The position numbers were made by a program, and so were the translations under genes. From a virus, in IMG/VR virus record IMGVR_UViG_3300045825_000261, positions 1 to 64,000 of that record: 64,000 nucleotides of DNA; one strand, 5' to 3'. Shown piece by piece: positions 47,978-58,000 of the stretch (within the stretch, counting starts at the first letter, position 1; every line of letters starts with the position of its first letter). The notes beneath the pieces were generated by a model, which was not told where the DNA came from, ran no database searches, and worked only from the letters and a program-made list of their open reading frames with translations.

Positions 47978-48307
47978 TTATCCCCAGAATTCAGCGGAAA
48001 CCACACATGTTGCAGTTGCAATTACACTAATTGAAGCAATGTCCTCAACGCAGAAAAATGGCTGAACGGTGGCGGGAACAGACACCGACCCAATACCTGT
48101 AGTTACATCAATTGTTCCAGTTGTGGCTACTCCATTTGGGTTGTAGTAAAACAGTGCACCAGCAGACAGCCTCACAAAGCGAGCTCCGACAGGTTTAGCA
48201 AATGACTTTGCGACGTTTGCAACAAGCGCCACGGAGTTAATATAATCTGGAACGTTCTCTGTGTAGCAAAGAGAGTTGGCGTCCGCTGTGTAAATAAGTT
48301 TTTTCAT
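47978..48307 (-). CDS. Probable structural protein (small)
   Basis: A 109-residue Ala/Val/Gly-rich, beta-rich protein (ADANSLCYTENVPDYINSVALVANVAK, TGIGSVSVPATV) with no charged core, typical of virion surface proteins. ATG 48307 after AGGAAATATT. A tail or head accessory role is inference. It stands alone behind an operator-promoter. Confidence 0.45.
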   Translation of the reverse strand: MKKLIYTADANSLCYTENVPDYINSVALVANVAKSFAKPVGARFVRLSAGALFYYNPNGVATTGTIDVTTGIGSVSVPATVQPFFCVEDIASISVIATATCVVSAEFWG

Positions 48308-48334
48308 AATATTTCCTATAAAAGTTAATAGCCA

Positions 48335-48354
48335 AGTATATCAGTTATGACTTA
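48335..48354 (-). promoter_or_regulatory. Operator-promoter
   Basis: Minus strand TAAGTCA-TAAC-TGA running into TATACT (48335-48340). Drives 47978-48307. Confidence 0.65.
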
Positions 48355-48363
48355 TCTGTCCAG

Positions 48364-49665
48364 TTAAGACTCGTCTTTGTTTCGGTGATACCACTTCCCG
48401 CCTGAGATTGCAAAATCAGTAACGGTTACATAGTCAAAGTTGGTGGATCGCTTTTTCGTATCGACGTTAATTAGCGCGAACCCATTGTTCCAACGTTCGC
48501 CTTCACAATACGAAGCCGATCTTCTGTGCCCAGAGCCCAACTGATGCCACTCATATGGGCCGTAGATTGGGTTAAAGGCACTCCAAACCTGATGCTTGTG
48601 ATGATGCCCATTTACGCCAGCGAGCCCCATGTTTCGAGCATGTGGAAAGTGGTGACAAACAACTGTTTCCCAATAAATCTTGTAATTGTTTGCCAACTCT
48701 TTCTCTTGCTCGCGTTTTGTCCACGCTGCAAGGTCTGCTTTTGCAATATAGTTTATATCGAAGTCGTTAAGCCCAAGCAGCTTGCTCGCCGTAAACCCAT
48801 GCAGATCGGCAAGAACCGACCTGAGTGCCGGCGTTGCATCGGCAAGCTGACGAATCATTCTAGCCTCATGATTACCCTCAATGAGGTCAAATTGCGAGTC
48901 GGGGCAAGCCTCTCGAAGCGGTGCAAAGATTTTTTCATGCACAAACTTAATGCGACCCACTACATCCCATTCGCGAGGATCGACTAGATATTTGCCAAAC
49001 TCAGCAAGGTCAAACACATCGCCAACGAAACATATGACATCAGGCTGTACTCGCCTTGCGGTATCTATTAGAACGCGAAGATAGAATGGGTCAATTTCAA
49101 TGTCGTGAAGGTCGGAGCAGGTAAGAATTGTCTTGAAGCGATTGCTGTTCTCACGAATATATTTATCGGCGTAGTCCTGACGCTCGATACTCACCTGACG
49201 ATAATGATCGACGCTGGCGTGTTTCGCGATATTTCTTTCATGCGCGTGCTGTTGACGAGAAAGTTTTACACCGGCTTGTCGCTTGAACTCTTCAAAAGTT
49301 CCAAAATATCTATTCCACGTAGCTTCTGAAATTTTTGAATGGTTACGGAAATAGTTGCGAGTAACAATTTGCTCAACGTCAATTTCAGAAATCCTGCGAA
49401 GCTCGTCAAGGCAATCATCAGCAGTCCACTCGTCGTGAAATCTTGAAGAGTCTTCCGACATTGGAGCTTCGGAATGACATGCTCTCAATATGATTTTTGG
49501 CATTCGAGGATCGCTCTTAGACAGCCCTCGAATAACAGCCGCCTTATTTCTTACTGTCTTGATTGAAATGCCCAAGAATGCAGCAACGTCGGCGAGTGTG
49601 TGATACTTTTCCAAATCGTTGTAGATGGATAAGAAGTCGTCGCCTGATTTGATTTTATCAGCCAT
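48364..49665 (-). CDS. Calcineurin-like metallophosphoesterase with N-terminal HTH
   Basis: 433 residues. The N-terminal ~45 residues contain a helix-turn-helix-like segment (YHTLADVAAFLGISIKTVRNKAAVI). The phosphoesterase core has TCSDLHDIEIDP (I), VGDVFDLAEF (II), EGNHEARM (III), VVCHHFPHA (IV) and VNGHHHKHQV (V), the dinuclear metal set. Likely acts on nucleic acid or nucleotides. An N-terminal HTH with phosphoesterase is unusual compared with typical single-domain phage phosphatases. ATG 49665 after GAGACACTT. Confidence 0.8.
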   Translation of the reverse strand: MADKIKSGDDFLSIYNDLEKYHTLADVAAFLGISIKTVRNKAAVIRGLSKSDPRMPKIILRACHSEAPMSEDSSRFHDEWTADDCLDELRRISEIDVEQIVTRNYFRNHSKISEATWNRYFGTFEEFKRQAGVKLSRQQHAHERNIAKHASVDHYRQVSIERQDYADKYIRENSNRFKTILTCSDLHDIEIDPFYLRVLIDTARRVQPDVICFVGDVFDLAEFGKYLVDPREWDVVGRIKFVHEKIFAPLREACPDSQFDLIEGNHEARMIRQLADATPALRSVLADLHGFTASKLLGLNDFDINYIAKADLAAWTKREQEKELANNYKIYWETVVCHHFPHARNMGLAGVNGHHHKHQVWSAFNPIYGPYEWHQLGSGHRRSASYCEGERWNNGFALINVDTKKRSTNFDYVTVTDFAISGGKWYHRNKDES

Positions 49666-49678
49666 AAGTGTCTCGTGT

Positions 49679-49710
49679 GAAAGTGAAACGGCAGACCTAA
49701 GTCTGCCGCC
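49679..49710 (-). terminator. Terminator-like hairpin between holin-like gene and phosphoesterase
   Basis: Minus strand CGGCAGAC-TTAG-GTCTGCCG followed by TTTCACTTTC. Confidence 0.65.
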
Positions 49711-49725
49711 TGTTAATCAGCAGGA

Positions 49726-50337
49726 TTACTGCCGTTTACTTAACGCCGCCCCTAATTGACCAATAGACGCAGAAAGCGCCTCACGATTGTCGCCAGAGCC
49801 CTTGCTTGAACCATAGTAATAACCCACCACCTGTTGAGCGTTTGCCGCCATGTAGCCAACCATAGTTCCGAGAAATGAGAACACCGCAGCCACCATACCA
49901 ACATCCTTTACTGTGATTCCTCCCGACAGTAGTAAATACGCTCCCCACATCGCCATTCCGATAGATATGGCAAATGTCGCCAAAATCACCGCGCCGAGCC
50001 TAAAAACGCTTTGGTTAGTTGCAAACTTATCACGAGCCTGTTGGGTGTCTGCGGCATAGGTCTGCGTCTCAGCGAGAGCTAGACGACTCATCTCCTCAAT
50101 GTGATTAAAGCCCAACGTTTGCATCTTTAACTTAAACTCACTATCCTTAACCTGCATATCCACAAGCTGCTCTGGGGTAGCAGCAGACACGGCAGATGAA
50201 ATTGCCTCACGTGTCGGCTTAACCTCAACGCCAATCGCCTCACTTACCGTATTTGCAGCCATGCTTATTAGCGCCGGTACGTTGCCTGATGCGGCTGCAC
50301 CGATCCAGGGCAATACTTTTGTCAAAAAATCTTCCAT
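49726..50337 (-). CDS. Holin-family (3TM-type) membrane protein
   Basis: A 203-residue protein. An N-terminal amphipathic region, a long coiled-coil-like middle (QLVDMQVKDSEFKLKMQTLGFNHIEEM), then hydrophobic stretches at ~112-135 and ~145-165, with a charged tail; the pattern matches the 3TM-holin family often annotated in phages and gene-transfer agents. In the lysis cassette with endolysin and a second small membrane protein. ATG 50337, with an operator touching its ribosome binding region. Confidence 0.6.
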   Translation of the reverse strand: MEDFLTKVLPWIGAAASGNVPALISMAANTVSEAIGVEVKPTREAISSAVSAATPEQLVDMQVKDSEFKLKMQTLGFNHIEEMSRLALAETQTYAADTQQARDKFATNQSVFRLGAVILATFAISIGMAMWGAYLLLSGGITVKDVGMVAAVFSFLGTMVGYMAANAQQVVGYYYGSSKGSGDNREALSASIGQLGAALSKRQ

Positions 50338-50340
50338 AGT

Positions 50341-50358
50341 TTCCTCACTCGTGACTTA
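50341..50358 (-). promoter_or_regulatory. Operator at the ribosome binding site of the holin-like gene
   Basis: Minus strand TAAGTCA-CGAG-TGAGG, where GAGG doubles as the Shine-Dalgarno. Found immediately after the endolysin stop. Matches the site at 17745-17762 closely. Confidence 0.55.
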
Positions 50359-50778
50359 TCATGCTGTTGGGATTTTGCCGGCCTGTAAATCTACCAACTT
50401 CAACCCGCCAGTATATTGGCAGTGAGCCAATTCTTTGAACGCCTTCCAGTTGCCGGCCCATTCCAGACCGAGCGACGTGGCGATACGGCCGCACTTTTGA
50501 AATATCACCGTGTCATTCCACTGAGCCTTGCCATTTACGATGGGGCAAAAGTCGAAAGCAACTCGAAAATTGTGAAACGATTGCCCCGCCTTTGCGTTCG
50601 TAACGACCTTCCCAGGAACACTTCTCCCCTGAGCGTACAAAGCGCTCTGTGATGCCGCATCGCGATAGGTGCTCGTGATCAAGATATCTATACCGGCATC
50701 AGCGCAAAGCTTCACAAACTGCTCTGCAAGCGCTTTTACATGCGGGGTCAGATCATTTAAATCTCTACTGTTGATCAC
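50359..50778 (-). CDS. Endolysin, M15-type peptidase
   Basis: A 139-residue L,D-/D,D-peptidase of the VanY/M15 class: TSTYRDAASQSALYAQG (~36-52), the zinc pair in SFHNFRVAFDF (H-x6-D, ~67-77), and ELAHCQY (~120-126) with the third ligand. It would cleave the peptide part of peptidoglycan at lysis. No signal peptide, so it needs the holin. ATG 50778. The holin candidate 50793-51155 is upstream. Confidence 0.9.
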   Translation of the reverse strand: MINSRDLNDLTPHVKALAEQFVKLCADAGIDILITSTYRDAASQSALYAQGRSVPGKVVTNAKAGQSFHNFRVAFDFCPIVNGKAQWNDTVIFQKCGRIATSLGLEWAGNWKAFKELAHCQYTGGLKLVDLQAGKIPTA

Positions 50779-50792
50779 TTTTAAACCTCACG

Positions 50793-51155
50793 CTAAACAT
50801 TATCGCCAGCGCGATAGTTTCGGTCAGCCCCAGAAGTGCGGACAGCTAAGCCAGACGACAGTTTGTCTTCAAATCTCGTTTCAATAATCTTGATAAACTC
50901 AACCCCCATGTGTCCAGCTAGACCAGTGCAGATTGCGGTAAGTGGAGCCGGCACATTAAACTGAAGACAGCCAAGCCAGCACATAAGCCCCGCAAAGCCA
51001 GACATGCCAAGGTGCATTATGACACTCCCAAACGAATGCTCATGTCCACGCTGAACTCTATGAAAATAACTCACAAGACCCCCCCAAAGCGCTGTTATCG
51101 CAGCAAGCCAAACATGAGTCCATTCCAAATTTCCAATAAGTGTCTTTTCAGGCAT
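50793..51155 (-). CDS. Holin or small lysis membrane protein
   Basis: A 120-residue protein, ATG 51155 after GTTAGGGAAACAAT. Three hydrophobic stretches (LAAITALWGGLVSYF, SVIMHLGMSGFAGLMCWLG, PLTAICTGLAGHMGVEF) and a hydrophilic C-terminus fit a class I holin, placed directly before the endolysin. A short hairpin lies in the gap 51156-51212. Which of the two membrane proteins is the true pore former is unclear. Confidence 0.65.
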   Translation of the reverse strand: MPEKTLIGNLEWTHVWLAAITALWGGLVSYFHRVQRGHEHSFGSVIMHLGMSGFAGLMCWLGCLQFNVPAPLTAICTGLAGHMGVEFIKIIETRFEDKLSSGLAVRTSGADRNYRAGDNV

Positions 51156-51212
51156 ATTGTTTCCCTAACTTTGTTAATTGCGGGTTAGCCAACTAGCCAA
51201 CCCGTTTAAAAT

Positions 51213-51866
51213 TTAACCCTCGAAATAATCAACATCCATTGTCAACTGCCACGTACCGCCAGCATCCATAGCGACAGGACAACGAACGCCAATGCACTCG
51301 CCTGGACCGAGCTCATATGGCTGATCGTTCGGCGCAGTGTACTCGATTACCTTTTCGTAAAACGCGCCAGCCGCCCCGCAATGAGATAGAGTCATGCAGT
51401 CAAACGGGTACGCTTCCCAAATAATGCCGGTGGTGGTCAATGCTGTGGTTGTAGCCACGTTAATTGCTCCGCCGCTTGCCGCATCAAGCTGACTTGAGAT
51501 AGACGACATAACTTTCTTGGGGGCTGTGGCAATCGCCGTGCCGCCAGACGCGGCAGCGCCAGTGCCGCGATAAAGTTCAAGGCGACGACCCGCTGTGACG
51601 GGAACTGTAAATGCGGCTATCGTCGTCCACAGCAAGCGAATGCGCTGAAAGTGAAGCATTGATGTGACGTTTGCTGCGGGATTATTTCGCAAAACAACAA
51701 ACGCCGAGCCCGCTGCCTGAGCGGCGGCAAGCGTTCCTGTAGTTAGCGCAAGTTCGTACTGGCGATCATAACCAAGTGCGCGACCTGTCACAATCAAGCC
51801 GCCGGAACCAGAGTCGATAGTGATTGCTGCGCCTGATGCGGGGTCTCGAATAGCTGCGTCTAACAT
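51213..51866 (-). CDS. Probable virion structural protein
   Basis: A 217-residue Ala/Gly/Thr-rich beta protein (TIDSGSGGLIVTGRALGYDRQY, ANVTSMLHFQRIRLLWTT) with a C-terminal segment like fibre-attachment or capsid-surface domains (LGPGECIGVRCPVAMDAGGTWQL in parts). No enzyme motif. ATG 51866 after AGGAGAGCATT. Lies between lysis and fibre genes. Confidence 0.45.
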   Translation of the reverse strand: MLDAAIRDPASGAAITIDSGSGGLIVTGRALGYDRQYELALTTGTLAAAQAAGSAFVVLRNNPAANVTSMLHFQRIRLLWTTIAAFTVPVTAGRRLELYRGTGAAASGGTAIATAPKKVMSSISSQLDAASGGAINVATTTALTTTGIIWEAYPFDCMTLSHCGAAGAFYEKVIEYTAPNDQPYELGPGECIGVRCPVAMDAGGTWQLTMDVDYFEG

Positions 51867-51878
51867 AATGCTCTCCTA

Positions 51879-53273
51879 TTAGTAGTGGTAGGACACATTA
51901 AATGTGCCCGTAAGTTGTTCGATACTTGTTGCGTAAATGGTGAAGCCAACTCCGGCGGTTACGGGAGAACAGGTTAAGCTCGCAAAAACACTCGCATATC
52001 GGTGATCGCTTGCTGTTCTGTCTACTGTCGGGCTTATTAAAAACCGCGCATCAACATTGCTCGTTGCGGTGATTGCGACCAATCCTGTTATGGATACCTG
52101 AGCTTCGTTAGAGCCTGGAAACGAGCCGAAGTTAATAACCGCCGTTCCGACGTTTCCAGACGATGCCGCTTGCGCGGCGGCAATTGCAGTAGTCGCACTC
52201 GCGGCGGCAGATGTGGCCGATCCTGTAGCCGATGCAGCGCTCGCTGCTGAGCTTGTTTCGCTCGCTGCGGAGGCCGCTGCTGACCCCGCTGAGGCGGTCG
52301 CGCTTGACGATGAAGCTGTCGCCTGCGCCGTCGCTATTCCAGCCTGAGTTATCGCCGCTGCTGCTGCTGCTGCTGACGCTGTTGCGGATGACTCCGACGC
52401 CGTTGCTTGCGTTGTTGCTTCAGTCGCTTTGGATGTTGCTATTGTTGCGAAATTAGAAGAGGCTGCCGCTGATGCTGCTGAAGCGGTTGCGGATGCCGCA
52501 GAAGCAACAGCTTGCGCTGTTGCTTCGGTAGCCTGCGCCGTTGCGGTTGTTGCTGAAGTTGCTGCCTCTGTCGCTTTGGACGTTGCTATTCCAGCTTGAG
52601 ACGTTGCTGTCGTTGCGCTCGCTGCTGCTCCTGTGGCTGACGCTGTAGCCGCTGTCGCTTGATTTGTCGCTGCTGTAGCCTGGGTCGCCGCAGAGAGCAG
52701 ACTTGCCGCTGCACCTGCCGCAGACGATGCAGCGTTGGTCTCCGAGGTTGCCGCGCCGTTCTTAGAACCTGTTGCGCTTGCGGCGCTTGCCGCTGAAGCT
52801 GTCGCGGAGACCGCTGCGTCCGTAGCCGAGCCACTAGCCGCCCCCGCACTACCGGCTGCCGCAACCTTACTTGTATTCGTCGCAACAACATCAGCCGCAG
52901 TAGAAGTTGCTGAAAGCGCGGCACTGGCTGCTGATGTGTTTGCCGCCACTGACGAAGCAAGTGCGGCTGTGGCTGATGCTGCCGCTTCTGCCGCTGTAGT
53001 TGCCGAGCCTGCTGCCGCTGCTACAGCGGCAGAAGCGGCGCTAGTTGCCGCTGCCGTGGCTGACGCTGCTGCGGATGTGGCTGACGCTGCTGCGGATGTG
53101 GCACTACCTTGTGCGGTTGCGATTAGTGAATCATATGCGGTTGGATCGAATAATCCGATTGGCCCTTGAATACCTTGAATACCCTGCGGCCCTTGTGACG
53201 ACTCTGCAATAACCTCGACAACGGCACTCTCGACGAGAATGTTTCCGTCAACCGATACAGTTATGATGTCCAT
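51879..53273 (-). CDS. Tail fibre with collagen-like start and Ala/Ser/Thr repeats
   Basis: A 464-residue fibre. Near the N-terminus GPQGIQGIQGPIG is a collagen-like triplet segment that helps trimerise fibres. About residues 60-370 are a coiled-coil-like Ala/Ser/Thr repeat (SATSAAASATSAAA and variants), as in lambda Stf-type and T7-type shafts. The C-terminal ~90 residues form a beta domain (VSITGLVAITATSNVDARF). The DNA is strongly repetitive and opens long frames on the other strand, which I discount. Confidence 0.7.
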   Translation of the reverse strand: MDIITVSVDGNILVESAVVEVIAESSQGPQGIQGIQGPIGLFDPTAYDSLIATAQGSATSAAASATSAAASATAAATSAASAAVAAAAGSATTAAEAAASATAALASSVAANTSAASAALSATSTAADVVATNTSKVAAAGSAGAASGSATDAAVSATASAASAASATGSKNGAATSETNAASSAAGAAASLLSAATQATAATNQATAATASATGAAASATTATSQAGIATSKATEAATSATTATAQATEATAQAVASAASATASAASAAASSNFATIATSKATEATTQATASESSATASAAAAAAAITQAGIATAQATASSSSATASAGSAAASAASETSSAASAASATGSATSAAASATTAIAAAQAASSGNVGTAVINFGSFPGSNEAQVSITGLVAITATSNVDARFLISPTVDRTASDHRYASVFASLTCSPVTAGVGFTIYATSIEQLTGTFNVSYHY

Positions 53274-53626
53274 TATTGAGTAACGCCCTGAGACAAAGTA
53301 ATCTTCCCTTGAAGCAGCCGTTGCCCAGTGCCATCTGGAGCAATCATCAGAAAGTCGTAAAACGCAGAGGTGAAGCTCATTGCAGCGGTTGCCGTTGACG
53401 AGATAATGATGTCGATCGTGCCATTTATGCCGCCAAGAACAATTCCGCCATTCGCTGTAGTTAAGTCAGCAATGACTGATGCGCCAGCGCCAATAGCAGA
53501 GCGAATCTGCATTCTTGCCGTATATCCGGTTAGGTTGATTGGTTTTTTCATGCGATCGCGCCACACCAAGCGCTGCTTGAATGTGGCATTTTGCTCAACA
53601 ATAAAGTTAGAAACGGCTGCGACCAT
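53273..53626 (-). CDS. Tail or baseplate-associated protein (BppU-like N-domain)
   Basis: A 117-residue protein with the pattern LTGYTARMQIRSAIGAG...TIDIIISSTATAAM, as in baseplate upper or fibre-attachment immunoglobulin-like domains. TAATG overlap with the fibre gene downstream. An intragenic copy of the operator lies at 53462-53479. Role in fibre assembly is likely but not proven. Confidence 0.55.
   Translation of the reverse strand: MVAAVSNFIVEQNATFKQRLVWRDRMKKPINLTGYTARMQIRSAIGAGASVIADLTTANGGIVLGGINGTIDIIISSTATAAMSFTSAFYDFLMIAPDGTGQRLLQGKITLSQGVTQ
53462..53479. promoter_or_regulatory. Intragenic operator copy
   Basis: TAAGTCA-GCAA-TGACTGA inside 53273-53626; full left half and correct four-base spacing. 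No -10 beside it. Confidence 0.4.
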
Positions 53627-53676
53627 GATTGCCCTCGTAAATAATGACCGATTGTATGGCGAGAATCTTAAAAAAG

Positions 53677-53694
53677 CAAGTCAGTCGTGACTTA
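53677..53694 (-). promoter_or_regulatory. Operator before the fibre unit
   Basis: Minus strand TAAGTCA-CGAC-TGACTTG; a TAAGAT -10 candidate lies ~10 bases downstream. Abuts the spike gene stop at 53696. Confidence 0.6.
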
Positions 53695-53695
53695 T

Positions 53696-54976
53696 TTATG
53701 AGCCAGTGGTTTCTTTGATAAGTTTATACAGTCTGTTCATCCAAGCGTAGTCGCCGGAGTACCTTCCCCACTCTATTGCCATATAGAATGTAGGCGCAAT
53801 CGTTTCCGTCCAAGAAACGCCCTTTGTGTGAGAGCTTCTGTTGGCGGGGTTTTCTATTCCGGAGTTTGCGTGATAGTCAGAAACGCAAAATTCATGTAAT
53901 GGCAATAACGACTCGGTAAGCATACTTGGCCTGCCGGCTCTCGCGTTATTCATGTAGAACGTATGAAGCCCAACCATTGCTGCGGTATCGTTCGCTGCGG
54001 CTGTGGTTGGGAATGTGGCAACCGCTCCGGCCGGTGGGCCGTTGACAAGCATTGCGTAGGTGTTGAATATCTCCGCCATTTCCCAACCGACGGGGTTCGT
54101 AGAGAATGCACCAACAAGCAGGTTTGACATAAACGCTGTTCCGATCGCACCAGCGCCATCGCCATTCACTGTGGCGACACAGGATGTCATGTTGTACCCC
54201 CAGGACACTATGGCGTATCGAATAATTTTACCACCGGCGATAATCGGCGTAGCTACTGGCGCAACTGCCCCTGCGCCAGTAATTTGAAAACTTACGCTTG
54301 CGGTTGTGTATCCGGAACCCTCCGCAGTCTGGTATATTCCAGCAAGCGTGCCCGTTATAGTTTGGCGCTGTCTCGCGTAGATGTCATCAAGAAGTCTGCG
54401 ATACCACTTTAAAGCAATCGCATCCCCATCAACCCAATATTTGAAGATGCACGCTGCCGCAATTGTAGCGTAAGCGTACACCGCTCTATACGAATACCCC
54501 ACAGTACCATCAACATTAAAGTCTGACGGAGGATACCAATACGCGCCATCTGCAAGAATATTCACGTCAAGCCACGCCATCCAGTTGTCGAGAATTGTTT
54601 TGGCTTGTGCCGATCTGGTATAAAAGTAATGTTTGGCAACAGAGAGAAGTGCTCGATACATGTATCCAAACCAGTTATCTTGCGCCGGAAAGTACCACTT
54701 GTTGTCGGTTCTTGAAACATAAACGCCAGCAACATAGCCTGGAGTCTCAAGTGCCTCAAGCGAAACTCTTCCGTACATTGGCATAAATGGCCCAATAAGC
54801 TTCGCTGGAAACTGTGCCTTATACGCAAGCTGTGAGTCGGTCATCATGTTCAGCATTGAGGCGGAAATAGCTCTACCGTTTGGTGCCGTTAAGCCACTGG
54901 CATGCCACCCACTTATCCACGAATACCCCGGAGCCATCGGGCCACGCCATGTTCCGTATGCAATTGACCCACCCAT
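53696..54976 (-). CDS. Tail spike with (alpha/alpha)6-type domain, possible glycan hydrolase
   Basis: A 426-residue protein. Residues ~75-215 have paired helices rich in Trp/Tyr (NWFGYMYRALLSVAKHYFY, AVYAYATIAAACIFKYW), as in six-hairpin glycosidases and lyases, followed by a beta domain and a further helical segment. Several aromatic and acidic residues could form a sugar site, but no family signature is certain. Possible depolymerase of host surface glycans. ATG 54976 after GAGGTTAATT. Confidence 0.5.
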   Translation of the reverse strand: MGGSIAYGTWRGPMAPGYSWISGWHASGLTAPNGRAISASMLNMMTDSQLAYKAQFPAKLIGPFMPMYGRVSLEALETPGYVAGVYVSRTDNKWYFPAQDNWFGYMYRALLSVAKHYFYTRSAQAKTILDNWMAWLDVNILADGAYWYPPSDFNVDGTVGYSYRAVYAYATIAAACIFKYWVDGDAIALKWYRRLLDDIYARQRQTITGTLAGIYQTAEGSGYTTASVSFQITGAGAVAPVATPIIAGGKIIRYAIVSWGYNMTSCVATVNGDGAGAIGTAFMSNLLVGAFSTNPVGWEMAEIFNTYAMLVNGPPAGAVATFPTTAAANDTAAMVGLHTFYMNNARAGRPSMLTESLLPLHEFCVSDYHANSGIENPANRSSHTKGVSWTETIAPTFYMAIEWGRYSGDYAWMNRLYKLIKETTGS

Positions 54977-55006
54977 AATTAACCTCTAAAGTTGATGATG
55001 CTGCAA

Positions 55007-58000
55007 CTACAATGTTCTTGCGATCATTTCAGCTAATGAAGCCTGAGTTGGTTGCAAGTTTATATTTGATATTTTTTTACTATCAACACTTGAGTGTCCA
55101 AACTCAACAGTCTGCGATATTGCTGCGAAGGATGTATCTGGGTTACTTGTGCCGCTGGACCCATTACAGACGATTTCGACCCCGGCAGCACCACACGATC
55201 CGCAAACCTTGTACTTAGTTCCGGTAGCGATTTGCATCGCTACGGTTGCGGAAAACAATACTCCAGCAATGCTTTTGTGCATGTTAATCGTGTTATTTTC
55301 TCGCGTTATGCCGAGCCAGTTAGCCGTATCGACTTTTGACAGCGCAAGGCACTCAATCGCTCCGGTTGTCGTTTTTGGAGTCCACTCAAGAGAAATTGTG
55401 CACGCGATTGTCCCAATTGTGCCGACAGACGTAACGCTAACCATGTCGCCATCTCTAAACTTCGGAACTGCTCCTGTCGCAATGTAACTTGTTACATTTG
55501 GACCGTCCTCCGCTTGAACAAAGTTGACAAGCCCAGAAACCGTGTAAATAACGGTTCCGGCGGACGTAACGTCAAATGTGAAGCTTGACGAGTACGTTGC
55601 AGCGCCGGTCGCAGATAGCGTCGCGGTTCCAGCGGCAACGGCAACAGTCCCAAATCCACTTAACCAAACGGTGTATGTTCCAACGGCGAGCGTCAAGCTC
55701 TCTTGCGTCATTGGGGCAGATGAATATAGGAAGTGATTTGTTCTGGGTGGCTCAACCAAAAGCTCTGGCAACGTTTGCACGGGGACGTAAGCCCCATTCG
55801 TCCACCCAAGAACGGCCGCTCCAGCCGCGAACACCGTGTTTGCAACAACCTCATACCCCGCTGAGTTAAGATGCAGCCAGTCATACCTTAACGAGCTAGG
55901 TGGAACGCCGTTTGCGAAGTCTATAACGTCTTGAGGGACAGATGAGTTATATGCGTTAATCAGTGGGGTCGTTACGTCAACAAATCTTGCTCCGTAAGTT
56001 GCGGATAGTTGTAGGTTGGTGCTTTGAATCTGTGAATAACCAACGCCGCCAATATACTCCGAAGTTGATGGGGTTATATACAGCATCGTATCGCCATTTA
56101 TTATTGACAGCACCAAGTAATTCGTATGCCCAACTGCGGCGACCATCGCTGCAATGTCTGCCAATATAGTCGTCTGGTCGTAGTAGTTGTTTCTACCCGC
56201 CCAAATAATTACGTGCTTATTGAACAGCGTTATGTCAGAAATTAGTCTATTAAGAATTTGAGTAGAGGTTTCACCGTCCACTCCTCGAATGTCGGGAGAC
56301 GGCCAATTGTGCGCTCTGGCAATTTGCTCTCCATACGGAATAAGAGGCGATACGCCATTACCATGCGTTAAGCTGTCACCATAACATGCGAGTTTTGTTC
56401 CGGATAAATGATTCACATCCCATCTATAATCCCCAACAAATATAGATGGGTTTGTGTCTGCCAAATTTGTTACATCCTCGTACATGCACTCGCTAATGAG
56501 AATATCAACGGCTTGAGAGTTTCTATTGTATGAATTTTTGCTTATAGATATTTCAAAATTCATTAAATTTGAAGAGTATTTTTGAGTAACGAAATATTCT
56601 TTCTCAACTGCGCCAATCACTACCTCCGCACCATACAAATACGGTGCACATGAAATCATTACTGATTGTGGGAGTCCTGTATTTGACTTTGCTAAAAACG
56701 ATATTGTTCCAGAACTGCCGAACGAAAATGTTGTAGGGTATATAACCTGACAAAAGTCCGACGCGAGCGTTCCCGCACCCGCGTTCATTTGCACTCGATA
56801 GGCCGGCCTTCCATTACTCATCGTTCCTGATTGTGTGACGATTGGTGGAGTGCCTGTTCCAGACTGCCACTTCTGCCATGCTGGCAGTGTCATATCTTGG
56901 GTTGAGATATGGTTCTCCGTCAACCTTCCGCCCTCAAATCTAGGCCAATTTTGCTTAACGCTTTTCAGCGCTCCACTGTAGTCAACCACGGTCGCGTCAG
57001 ACGCCCTAATCAGAGATACAGGAGCGTTTCCCGCGCTAGGTAGTAGCGATGATGATAGTGGAAGCGTAGTCATCGCCGCGCCCTGAGATACGGTTACTAA
57101 CTTAGAAATGGTTGGTGCAGGAAAATAGTCCGCATTACCTGGCTGACTTGCTACAATCTCACACACGCCAGCAGACAGCCCAACGACAAAGTTTCCAGAA
57201 ATGTAGCAGACGGATGGCGTTGTTGTGTTGTATTGAACCGCAAGCCCAGATGACGCAGACGCTCCAACTATGGATGCAGAGCCAACACCAATAACGGATG
57301 GTGTAACAAGCATTGAATTTATTTCTTGTCTACTTGCACCAGCTTGAGTTTTGGTCCACTGATACGTCCATCTTGGAATGCCAAGATACCTATTTGGATC
57401 GGCGATTGTTCCATCGTTGACCGTCTGATCAACTCTAACGCTCCCAAACCACACCTCATATGGCGTGCCAAGAGCATTGGTCTGAAACTCAAACTGAAAC
57501 CCGTTCAGTGTCGTTAAAACGTTAGAGGCCATTGTTTTTATAGAGTCGTATCTAACGCGGTTGATTATGAATTTTCCAGTCGTCATTGTGTTTGATGGCT
57601 CTACCTTAAACTCAACGGCGGGGTGAGCAAATGTAGTCTGCGAGAAACTAGGGGCCACACCAACCCATTTAATTGACAACGACTGCCACCCTATAACAAC
57701 GCTCTTCGTGCACGCGAATGTTGTTCCTGCGCTATCTTTTGCGGAAAATACAACTGATCCAGCAACGGATGAATAAAAGTCAAAATTGTAATTCGTGCTT
57801 CCGAGACTGGTTCCTGACGCGGCATTAAATACAAACCCGGCATACCCGGTTCCAGACCCATTAAAATTAAACGAAAACTCGTTTACCATTCTTGAGTTCG
57901 CCACGTCCTCTATCTCAAGAAACGATACGACGCCTCCAGGATTAACGTATGAAGAAACGTACCTGTGATCTATATGGTCAGCGTCATATACAACGTTCGA

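Noticed and set aside
52160-53120. CRISPR-like array in the fibre DNA
   Set aside because: The repeats are codon-level degenerate triplets with no unique spacers and encode a coiled-coil shaft.
52735-53169. Long open frame opposite the Ala/Ser/Thr-rich fibre
   Set aside because: Repetitive GCN/TCN codons leave the reverse strand open; no ribosome binding site and Ala-rich shadow composition.
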